This document shows, in pieces, positions 1 to 12,000 of a stretch of 64,000 nucleotides of DNA. The DNA is from Streptomyces sp. NBC_00162 (GTDB lineage: Bacteria; Actinomycetota; Actinomycetes; Streptomycetales; Streptomycetaceae). Where the stretch lies: NCBI RefSeq assembly GCF_024611995.1, contig NZ_CP102510.1:248001-312000 (forward strand), given 5' to 3'. Made by a program: the position numbers and the translations under genes. The notes under the pieces are model-generated. The model saw nothing but the letters and a program-made list of their open reading frames with translations. It was not told the origin of the DNA and ran no database searches. Each line of letters begins with the position of its first letter. Position 1 is the first letter of the stretch.

Positions 1-3000
1 CCGCCGGGGCCGCAGACGTGCGCGTAGTGGCCTGCGATGTCACCAGTCGCGAACAGCTGGCCGGACTCGTGGAGTCCGTCCCGGACCTCAGCGGCGTGTG
101 GCACCTGGCCGGCGTACTCGACGACGGGCTGCTCACGGACCAGACTCCGGAGCGACTGGAACGCGTCTGGGCGCCCAAGGCACGCGCGGCGTGGTGGCTG
201 CACGAGCTGACCGCGGACCGTTCACCGGCCTGGTTCGTGGTGTTCTCGTCCGCCGCGGGTGTCCTCGGAAGCGCCGGGCAGAGCGGTTACGCCGCGGCGA
301 ACGCGTTCGCGGACGCGGTCGTGCTCGAGCGCCGCCGGCAGGGACTTCCCGCGCTGAGCCTGTCCTGGGGACTGTGGGAGCAGGCCGGTACGGGCCTGAC
401 CGCGCACCTGGGACGGGCCGAACTGGCACGGATGCGCAGGCAGGGAGTGGCCGCGCTGACCGGCGCCCAGGCGCTGGGGGCTCTCGACACCGCGCTGACC
501 GGCCGGCGGGCGCATCTCGTACCCCTGCGGATCGATCTGTCCGGGGCCGAGGACGACCGCTCGCCGCTGCTGCGCGGCAGGACCCGGATGCGCAGGCTCG
601 CGGACACCCGGACCGGCAGCGCCGACACCGGCTGGTCCGCTCTGCCGCAACCGCAGCGCGTTCGCGCGCTGGCCGACATGGTGCGGCGCGAAGCGGCCGC
701 GGCGTTGGGCCGCCCCGACGAGATCCGCCCCGACGCGGAGTTCACCGAACTCGGGCTGGACTCCCTGATGGCCGTGGAACTGCGCCGCAGGCTGTCCGCC
801 GAGACCGGGCTGTCCCTGCCCGCGACGGCAGTCTTCGACCACCCGACGCCCGCCCGCCTGGCGGAGTACCTGAACGGCTGCCTGCGGGACCGGGGGGAGG
901 ACACGGTCCGTGCGCGCGTGGAACGCGTGGAGCGGCGCGACGTCCATCCGGCGACCGAGGGGCAGCGCAGGCTGTGGTTCCTGGAGCAGATGCGTCCCGG
1001 CACGGCCGAGTACAACGTGACGATGCCGGTCCGGGTCGCCGAACCGCTGGACCGCGCGGCGTTCGCCTCCGCCGTCGAGCACGTGGTGCGGCGGCACGAG
1101 GCACTGCGCACGGGCCTGGAGAGCCGCGACGGCGAGCTGGTCCAGGTGGTGTACGAGGAGTTCGGCACCCCGCTGCGCTTCGAGGAGGTCGCCGGCTCCG
1201 ACGAGCTGGCCGACCGGATCCGGGGCGAGGCCGAGACGCCCTTCGACCTGTCCGGACCCGTTCTGCTGCGCTGCCTGGTGCTGACCGGCACCGACGAACA
1301 GGTGGTCTGCCTCACCCTGCACCACGCGATCGTCGACGCCTGGTCGCTGGTCATGACGCTGAATCAGCTGTTCGCCGCCTACGGGGAGTTCCGCGCCGGT
1401 CGTGTTCCCGACAGCGGCAGCGCGCCGCTCGTGCACCTCGGCGACTACGCCGGCTGGGAGCGGGACTCCATCGAGCGGGGAGCCTTTGAGACGGGACTCG
1501 GCTTCTTCCGGGACGAACTGTCCGGGGTCCCGCGTCTGGAACTGCCTCCGGGCGATGCGGACTCCGGCGCGGACAAGGTCGGATTCACCGTGTCCGACGC
1601 CCTCCGCGGCGAGCTGGAGGCCCTCGCCTCCGAGGCGGGGGTCACCCTGTACACGGTGCTGGCCAGCGCCTTCGCGGTGCTGCTCGCCCGGTACAGCGAC
1701 CAGCGGGACTTCGGCATCGGCACGGTGTGGTCCGGGCGGGGACTGTCCGGGTCGGCGGAGATCGTCGGCTTCCTCGCCAACACGCTGCCGCTGCGCTGCG
1801 ACCTCTCCGCCGACCCGGACGTGCCCGGTCTGCTGTCGGCGATGAAGTCCCGCGTGCTCGGCGTGATGGAGCACCAGAACGTGCCCCTGTCCGAAGTGGT
1901 CAAGATCGTCGATGCCGAGCGCAACGGCGAGGAGAACCCGCTGTTCCGGGCGGTGTTCAACTACGGCCTGGGCGCGGAGCCCGATGACGACACGTGGCGG
2001 CCGTTCGCCGGGTTCTTCACCGGCAACGTCGCGGGAACCGCCAAGTTCGAGCTGACCATGAGCCTCGCACCCGCCGCGGAGGGACTGCGCGGGGAGCTGG
2101 AGTTCCGGACACACGTACTGGACCAGGGATCCGCACGGCGCATGGTCGCGAACTTCGAGACCCTGCTGACCTCCTTCGTCCGGGACGCCGGTCTGCCGGT
2201 CAGCCGGCTGTCCCTGCTCCACGCCGAGGAGGAGGGCCGGTTCCGGCGGCACGGCGACGGCGTCACGCCGGAGCCCGCCGCGCTGCCCGCGCCGCAGCCG
2301 CAGCCGGAGGCCGCGGAGTCGGCCGCCAGCGGTGACCGGGTGTGGGAGACGGTGCTCTCGGCCTGGTCGCAGGTGCTGGAGGTGGAGCCGGACGAGGTGG
2401 ACCCGGACAGCGGGTTCTTCGATCTGGGCGGCACGTCGTTGACGGCGGTGCGGGTCCACGAGCTGGTCCGTGACGGCCTGGGCCGCGAGTTCCCGCTCGC
2501 GACGCTCTTCCGCCACTCCACGGTGCGGCAGCTGACCACGTTCCTGCGCGGCGACACCACGCCCGCGGCGCCCGCGGCGACGGCGCCGGCGGCGGCCGAG
2601 GAGCGTACGGGCACGGGCTCGGACTCGGGCCCGGACCAGGACGCGGTGGCGATCGTCGGCGTGGCCCTGCGCCTGCCGGGCGCGCGCGACGCGGAGGAGT
2701 TCTGGGCGAACCTGCGCGGCGGTGTCGAGTCGATCCGCCGCTTCACGGACCAGGAGCTGCTGGACGCCGGGGTGCCCAGCAGCGTGCTGGACGATCCCGC
2801 GTTCGTCCCCGCCAAGGGGTACGTGGAGGACGCCGACCTCTTCGACGCCGAGTTCTTCGGGTACTCGCGGTCCGAAGCGGAGAACATGGATCCGCAGCAC
2901 CGGCTCTTCCTGGAGACGGCCTGGCAGGGCCTGGAGGACGCCGGCGTCCTGCCCGGCGCCGACCACGGCCGCATCGGAGTCTTCGCCGGCGCCGGATTCG

Positions 3001-6000
3001 GCGGCTACAACACCGGAACCGTCCGAGGCGACGAGATCACCGAACTCCACGAGTTCTACCGCAATCTCCTCGGGAACAAGTCCGACTTCGTGTCCACGAG
3101 GGTGGCGCACAAGCTGAACCTGCGCGGTCCCGCGCTGACCGTGCAGACGGCGTGCTCCACGGGTCTGGTCGTCGCACACCTGGCCCGGCAGAGCCTGCTG
3201 CGCGGGGAGACCGACGTGGCCCTCGTCGGCGCCTCCGCGCTCACCTTCCCCCTGGAGTACGGCTACTACCACCAGGAAGGCTTCGTCTTCTCCCCGGACG
3301 GCTCCTGCCGTGCGTTCGACGCCGAGCGCCAGGGCACCGTGGTGGGCAACGGTGTGGTGGCGGTGGTGTTGCGTCGGCTGTCGGACGCGGTCGAGGCAGG
3401 GGACCGGATCTACGCGGTCATCCGCGGCAGCGCCATCAACAACGACGGCTCCGACAAGGTCGGATTCACCGCGCCGAGCGTGAGCGGCCAGGCCGCCGTC
3501 ATCACCGACGCGCTCGCCGACGCCGGACTGTCGTCCGCCGACATCGGCTACGTCGAAGCGCACGGCACGGCCACCGCCATGGGCGACCTCATCGAGGTCC
3601 AGGCCCTCCAGGAGGTCTTCACCTCCGACCGCGACGAGCCGTGCTCGCTCGGGTCGGTGAAGTCGAACATCGGCCACGTCGACGTGGCCGCGGGCCTGGC
3701 GGGGCTGGTCAAGGCGGCGCTGTGCGTCTACCACGGCGAGCTGGTGCCCACGGTCAACTTCCAGCGAGTCAACCCCGAACTCGGCCTGGACCCGGCCGTC
3801 CTGCGGATCAGCGACGACACACGGGCCTGGTCGGGCACCCGACGGGCCGGAGTGTCCTCGTTCGGCATCGGCGGCACCAACGCCCACCTGGTCCTGGAAC
3901 AGCCGCCCCAGCCGGCCACGCCACCCGCCCCGGCACGCGCCGCGGCGCCCGTGGTCGTCTCCGGACGGACCCCGCAGGCACTCCGGGACCAGGCACGGCA
4001 ATGGGCCGACTGGCTCACCCGGCACCCCGACACCACCCTCACCGACCTCGTCCGGACCACCACCCGAAACCGCCGGCACTTCGACCACCGGGCCGCCGTA
4101 CTCGCCCATGACCTGGACGAGGCGGTGCGCGGGCTGACCGCGCTCGGGGACGGACACGCCGCCGACGCGGTGTGCACCGGCGTGGCCGAGGAACGCGGCA
4201 AGGTCGTGTTCGTCTTCGCCGGCCACGGTTCGCAGTGGCCGGGCATGGCCCGGCGCCTGCTCACCGAAAGCCCGGCCTTCGCCGACACGGTCGCCCGCTG
4301 CGACGAGGCACTGCGCCCCTGGACCGGCTGGTCGGTCCGCGAACTGCTGGCGGACCCCGAGGCGAGCGGGCTGAGCCTGGACGACGTCGAGGTGACCCAG
4401 CCCGCCCTGTTCACGGTCGCCCTCGGCCTGGCGGAGGTGTGGCGGTCCGTCGGCCTGGAGCCGGAGGCCGTGGTCGGGCACAGCCAGGGTGAGGTGCCCG
4501 CCGCCGTGGTCGCCGGAGCGCTGACCCTGGAGGAGGGCGCCAAGGTGGTCGCCGTCCGCAGCCAGGCGTTCGACCGCATCGAGAGCGGCTCGGGCGGCAT
4601 GGCCGTGCTGGGACTGCCGCTGGCCGAGGTGGAGGAACTGCTCGCCGGATACGGCGGTGCGCTGTCGGTGGCCGTGGTGAACACCCCGGGTTCGGTGGTG
4701 GTGGCCGGCGCGGCGGACGCGGTGGGCGACCTGCTCGCGAGGCTGGCGGACCGTGACGTGTTCTCCCGCCGGATCAAGGCGGACCGCGCCGGACACTGCG
4801 GCCTGGTCGACCCCATGCTGCCCGAGGTCGAAGCGGCGCTGAGCGGACTGCGCCCCCGCGCGACGACGGTGCCGATGTACTCCACGGTGACCGGCGCGCG
4901 GATCGGCGGAGAGGCCCTGGACGCCCGTTACTGGTGCCGCAACCTGCGCGAGCCGGTGCGCATGGACCTGGCGCTCGACGCACTGAGCGCCGACGGCTTC
5001 GGCGTGTTCACCGAGATCAGCGCGCACCCGCTGCTGGCGATCCCGCTGACCGCCTTCACCGCCGACCGGGGCGGAGTGGTTCTGGGCAGCCTGCGCCGGG
5101 ACCACGGCGGCCTCGACCAGATCGTGCGCGGCCTCGGCGAACTGCACGTCCACGGCCACCCGGTGGACTGGACCCGGGTCATCGACGGCCCCGGCCGCCT
5201 GGTCGGCCTGCCCGGCTACGCCTTCCAGCGGCAGAGCTACTGGATCGACGGCGGATCCCGTAGCCGGCAGGAACGGCAGGCACCCCCCGCGGACCTGGCG
5301 GCCCGGCTGGCGGCACTGCCCGAGCCGGCCCGTGCCCCCGCCGTGCTGGAGGCCGTGCAGGAGGTCCTCCGCGGCGTCCTCGGACTCGGCGAACCCATGC
5401 CCGTGGACGAGCGGTTCCAGGAGCGCGGGCTGGATTCGATGATGGCCCTGCAACTGCGCAACCGGCTCAGCGAGGTGACCGGCACGCCGCTGCCGTCCAC
5501 GCTCGCCTTCGAGCACCCCACGCCCCAGGCGGTCGTGGACCATCTGCTGGCCCACGCCTTCTCCGAGCTGCCGCCTTCCGGTCCGGTGATGGAACGCGCC
5601 GAGCGGCGCGACGTCCACCCGGCGACCGAGGGCCAGCGCCGGCTGTGGTTCCTGGAGCGGATGCATCCGGATTCCGCGCAGTACAACGCCGTTCTCCGGC
5701 TGGAGGTGGCGAGCCCCCTGTGCCCGGAGACGTTCGGCCGGGCCCTGCGTACGGTGATGGAACGTCACGAGGCGCTGCGCACCGGGTTGGAGCTGCGTGA
5801 CGGCGAACTGGTCCAGGTGGTGCACCGGGAGTTCACCGTCCCGCTGCGGCACGAGCGGGTGGCCGATGCCGACGCGCTCGACCGGACGCTGTACGCGGAG
5901 GAACGGACTCCGTTCGAGCTGGATGCCGAGACCCTGTTCCGCTGCCTGCTGGTGGACTCCGGCGAGATGTGGACCCTGTGCCTCACCCTGCACCACGCCA

Positions 6001-9000
6001 TCACCGACGGCTGGTCGCTGTCCCTGCTGCTGAACGAGCTGTACGAGACGTACCGGGCCCTCGCCGGGCAGCAGCCCCTCGAGCTGCCGGAGGTCCGCTA
6101 CCACCTCGGCGACTACGCGCGGTGGGAGAAGCAGGCCGTTGAGCAGGGCGCCTTCGAGCGCTCGCTCGCGTACTTCGCGTCCGAACTGGAGGGAGCCCAG
6201 CGTCTGGAACTCCCCGCCCGGGACACCGCCGAGAACGACCGGGGCGACCAGGGTGACCGTGACGACCGTGACGACCGGGGCGGCGCCGTGCACTTCACCG
6301 TGCCTGCGGAGCTCCGGGCCGCTCTGGACGAGCTGGCCGCACGCAATTCCGTCACCGGGTACACCGTGTACGTCAGCGCCTTCGCGGTGCTGCTCGCCCG
6401 GTACACCGACCAGTACGACTTCAGCATCGGCACGATCTGGTCGGCGAGGGAGCTGCCGCAGGTCGCGGAGACCTTCGGATTCCTGGCGAACACCCTGCCG
6501 CTGCGCTGCGACCTGACCGGGGCGGTGTCCTTCGAGGACGTCCTCGCCCGCACGCACACCCGTGTGCGCGGGGTGTTCGAGCACCAGAGCGTCCCGCTGA
6601 CCGAGGTCGTGCGCGTCGCCGGCGGTGACCGGACCGGCGAGGAGAACCCGCTGTTCCGGGCGGTGTTCAACTACGGCGGCGCGGCCTTCCCCACGATCGG
6701 CACGGGCGAGGAGGCCTGGCGGCTTCCCACCACGGGCAGCGTGTCCGGCAACGTCCGGGGCGCGTCGAAGTTCGAGCTGGGCCTCACCCTGACCGCCGAC
6801 GGCGGGGTGCTGCGCGGGGAGCTGGAGTTCCAGTCGCACGTGCTGGACCGGGACTCGGCCGACCGGATGGCCGCCAACTTCGAGACCCTGCTGGCCTCGC
6901 TGGCCGAGCGGCCCGCCCGTCCGGTCCGCGAGAGCGAACTGCTCTGCGGTGCGGAACGCCGCTGGCTCGCCGAGCACGGCGGCGACGTCGCGGCCCGGCC
7001 CGCCGGCGAGACCGCGTTCCAGCGGATCCTGGAACAGGCGGCACGGACCCCCGACGCGGTGGCCGTGGTGTCGGACGGACACGAGCTGACCTACCGGGAG
7101 GTGTCCGCGCGAGCCCGCGCGATCGCCCGGCGGCTCGCCGCACTGGGCGTGACCCGTGGCGACCTGGTCGGCCTCTGCCTTCCCCGCACGGCCGATCTGC
7201 CGGTGGCGATGCTCGGCACCTGGATGGCCGGGGCCGCCTACGTTCCGCTGGACCCGGCGTACCCGAAGGCGCGTCTGGACCATGTGGTGTCCGACAGCGG
7301 CCTCGGGGTGGTGATCTCGGCCGGCTCCCTCGCGGACGTCCTGCCGGACGGCCCGCGCGTGCTGTCCGTCGAGGAGATCACCGAGGAGGTCGCCGAGGAG
7401 ACCGCCGAGGAGACCGCCGAGGACGGGCACCACGGACAGCAGCCGGCCTCGGCTGTGCCGGTCCGACCGGAACCGTCCGACCCCGCCTACGTCATCTACA
7501 CCTCGGGCTCGACGGGCACCCCGAAGGGCGTGGTGGTCGAACACGCGCAGTTCGCCGCCTTCTGCCTGGCCATGGACGACCGCGTCGGCGGTGGCGCCGA
7601 CGGCACCTGGCTCGCCGTGACCAGCGTGTCCTTCGACATCTCCGGCCTCGAACTGCTGTGGACCCTGACCAGGGGCCACCGCGTGGTCGTCGCCGGCGGA
7701 GAACTCGGCGCCTGGGCCGGATACCGGCAGTACGGGCCGACGCACCTGCAGTGCACGCCGTCACTGGCCAGGATGCTGCTGGCGGACGCGGAAGGCCGTG
7801 AGCTGCTCGGCGGGCTGCGGCTGCTCCTGGTCGGTGGCGAAGCGCTCGACCGCGGGCTGGCCGACCGGCTGCTGCGGACCTGCGGCGGCGACGTGCTCAA
7901 CATGTACGGGCCCACGGAGACCACCGTCTGGTCGACGACCTGGCGCGTCGAGCCCGGCCCGGTTTCGCTGGGATCGCCCGTCCTCGACACCCGGCTGGCC
8001 GTGCTCGACCGGCACCGGCAGCCGGTACCGCGCGGCTGCCGCGGTGAGCTGTGGATCGGCGGGCGCGGTGTCGCGCGGGGCTACTGGGACCGGGCCGCGC
8101 TGACCGACGAGCGGTTCGTGGCGGACCCCTACGAGGGCGCGGGGCGGATGTACCGCACCGGGGACGTCGTCCGCTACCGCGAGGACGGCTCACTGGAGTA
8201 CTGCGGCCGCGTGGACAGCCAGGTGAAGCTGGCCGGACACCGCATCGAGCTCGGCGAGATCGAGTCCGTGGTCGCCGGCTGCGCCGGCGTGCGGGAAGTC
8301 GCGGCGGTCGTACGCGAGGACGCCGGCCCGGCGGCCCTGTGGGTGTACTACTCCGGGGACGCCGGCCGGCAGGTCCTGGCCGAGCACGCCGCGGCGCGGC
8401 TGCCGGTGTCGATGCTGCCCGCGCGGTGGATCCGGCAGGACAGCCTGCCGCTGACACCGAACCGCAAGATCGACCGGCTGGCGCTGGCCGCACTGCCCGC
8501 GCCGCGGCCGGAGCCCGCGCAACCGGCCGCCGAGGGCGACCGGGTGTGGGACGCGGTGGTCTCGGCCTGGTCGCAGGTACTGGACCTGGCCGAAGTGGAC
8601 CCGGACCGCGGCTTCTTCGAACTGGGCGGAACGTCGATGGCGGCGCTGCGGGTCCACGAGCGGCTCTGCGCCGCCCTGGACCGCGAGTTCCCGCTCGCGA
8701 CGCTGTTCCGCTACTCCACGGTCCGGCAGCTCACCGCGTTCCTGCGCGGCGACACCACGCGCACGGTGACCGCGGCCGCGACGTACCGGCAGCGTCCGGA
8801 CGAGGACGCGGTGGCGATCGTCGGCGTGGCCCTGCGCCTGCCCGGTGCCAATGACGCGGACGAGTTCTGGGCGAACCTGCGCGGCGGAGTCGAGTCGATC
8901 CGCCGCTTCACCGAGCGGGAACTGCTCGACGCCGGGATACCCAGGAGCGTGCTGGAGGACCCCGGCTTCGTCCCGGCCAAGGGGTACGTGCAGGACGCCG

Positions 9001-12000
9001 ATCTCTTCGACGCCGAGTTCTTCCGATGCTCTCCGTCCGAAGCGGAGAACATGGATCCGCAGCACCGCCTCTTCCTGGAGACGGCCTGGCAGGGCCTGGA
9101 GGACGCCGGCATCCTGCCCGGCGCCGACCCCGGCCGCATCGGGGTCTTCGGCGGAGTCGGCTTCGGCGGCTACGACCAGGGCGATTCCGAGGACGCCTCG
9201 GAGGTCTTCCGCTCGGCGATCGGCAACAAGAACGACTTCCTCGCGACCCGCCTGGCGCACAAGCTGAACCTGCGCGGACCCGCGCTGACCGTGCAGACGG
9301 CGTGCTCCACGGGTCTGGTCGCCACGCACCTGGCCCGGCAGAGCCTGCTGCGCGGAGAGTCAGACGTGGCCCTCGTCGGCGCCTCCGCACTCACCTTCCC
9401 CCTGGAACAGGGCTATCAGTACCAGGAAGGCTTCGTGGCCTCGCCGGACGGACACTGCCGGCCCTTCGACGCCGACGGCGCGGGCACGGTCCTCGCCAAC
9501 GGTGTGGTGGCGGTGGTGTTGCGTCGGCTGTCGGACGCGGTCGAGGCAGGAGACCGGATCTACGCGGTCATCCGCGGCAGCGCCATCAACAACGACGGCT
9601 CCGACAAGGTCGGATTCACCGCGCCCAGCGTGAACGGCCAGGCCACCGTCATCACCGACGCGCTCGCCGACGCCGGACTGTCGTCCGCCGACATCGGCTA
9701 CGTCGAAGCACACGGCACCGCCACCGCCATGGGCGATCCCATCGAGATCCAGGCCCTCCAGGAGGTCTTCACCCCCGACCGCGACGAGCCCTGCGCCGTC
9801 GGATCGGTGAAGTCGAACATCGGCCACACCGACGTGGCCGCAGGCCTGGCGGGGCTGGTCAAGGCGGCGCTGTGCGTCTACCACGGCGAGCTGGTGCCCA
9901 CGGTCAACTTCCAGCGTGTCAACCCCGAACTCGGCCTGGACCCGGCCGTCCTGCGGATCAGCGACGACACACGGGCCTGGGCGGGCACCCGACGGGCCGG
10001 AGTGTCCTCGTTCGGCATCGGCGGCACCAACGCCCACCTGGTCCTGGAACAGCCGCCCCAGCCCGCCGCGCAGCCCGCCCCGGCACGCGCCGCGGCGCCC
10101 GTGGTCGTCTCCGGACGGACCCCGCAGGCACTCCGGGACCAGGCCGGCCGGTGGGCCCAGTGGCTCACCGAACACCCCGACACCACCCTCACCGACCTGG
10201 CCTGGACCACCACCCGGCACCGCGAACACTTCGCCGAACGCGCGTCGGTGGCCGGATCCGACCTGACCGCGGTCATCGAAGGACTGACCGCCATCGCCCA
10301 CGACCGGCCGGACGCGTCGGTCACCCTCGCCACCGCACGGCCGGGCAAGGTCGTCTTCGTCTTCCCCGGCCAGGGTTCGCAGTGGCCGGGCATGGCCCGG
10401 CGCCTGCTCACCGAAAGCCCGGCCTTCGCCGACACGGTCGCCCGCTGCGACGAGGCACTGCGCCCCTGGACCGGCTGGTCGGTCCGCGAACTGCTCCAGG
10501 ACGAGGACCGCATCGCCTGGGACCGCCTGGACATCGCCCAGCCGGTGCTGTTCACCATGTACCTCGGCCTGGCGGCGGCCATGCGGGAGCTGGGCCTGGA
10601 AGCCCAGGCCGTCGTCGGACACAGCCAGGGCGAGATCCCCGCGGCCGTGGTCTCCGGCGCCCTGACCCTGGACGAAGGCGCCAGGATCGTCGCCGCACGC
10701 AGCACGGCCCTCGCCGCGCTGGACTCGGACGGCGAGATGGCGACGGTGGAGCTCCCCGTCTCCGAGGTCGAGACGGCACTGGCTCCGCACGGGGACGCCG
10801 TCTCGGTCGCCGTGGTGAACACACCGGGATCCACGGTCATCTCCGGAGACCGGGCGGTCGTCGAAGAGCTGCTCTACGCGTGGGACGACCAGGACGTGTG
10901 GTGCGGCAAGCTGAACACCTCCTGCGCGTCCCACAGTTCGCACATGGACGCACTGCTGCCGGGCCTGCGGGACCGCCTCGCCCCGCTGCGCCCCCGCCCG
11001 ACCGGCATCCCGCTGTACTCCACCGTGCTGGGCCGGCGGGCCTCGGGCGAGGAACTGGACGCCGCCTACTGGTGCCGGAACCTGCGCGAACCCGTACGGC
11101 TCGACCTCGCCCAGCAACAGCTGCTCGCCGACGGGTACACGGTGTTCGTCGAGGTCAGCCCGCATCCCGTGCTGGCCATGCCACTGGCCGACGGCGGCGC
11201 GGACCGGGACGCGGTGGTCCTGGCGGCCATGGAACGAGACCAAGGCGGCCTGGACCGGCTCCAGCGCACCCTGGGCGCGCTGCACGCGCACGGTGTCGGG
11301 ATCGACTGGCCGGCGGCCGTCCCCGACGGCCGCATGGTCGGCCTGCCCGGCTACGCCTTCCAGCGGCAGCGCCACTGGAAGGAACCCGCCCGCCGCAAGA
11401 CGACCGACCAGCGGTTCTGGGACGCCGTCGGGGCGGGCGAGGCCGACGCGCTCGCCGAGCTGCTCGGCGCGTCCGGGCAGCACCGGGACAGCGTCATGGA
11501 CCTGCTGCCGCTGCTCCGGCGCTGGCACCAGGGCCGCGACGACCACGCCGGGATCGCCGACTGGCTGTACGAGGAGACCTGGCAGCCCGCCGAACCCGCC
11601 CCGGCACCGGCGGACGGGGTCTGGGCCGTCCTCGGGGACCCCGCGTCACCCGCCGCGGAGCTGGTGGCGGCTCTCGGCGAGGCGGGCGCCGCCGCGCACC
11701 GGGCCGGCACGGACCCGGGTGACCTCGCCTCCCTGCCGGCGGAGCTCCAGGGCGTGATCGTCCTGACGCCGCCGGACGAGGACGGCACGCGGCACGGATT
11801 CCTCCGGACCGTACGACTGCTGCAGGAACTCGGAACGAGCCACCCCAGGACTCCGGTGTGGCTGGTCACCAGGGGCGCCGTCGGCGTGGACGCGGCCGAT
11901 CCGGTCACGCGTCCCGAGCAGGCCCTGCTCCACGGACTGGGCCGGGTCGCGGCACTGGAACGCCCCGAAGCCTGGGGCGGCATCGCGGACCTGCCCGAAC

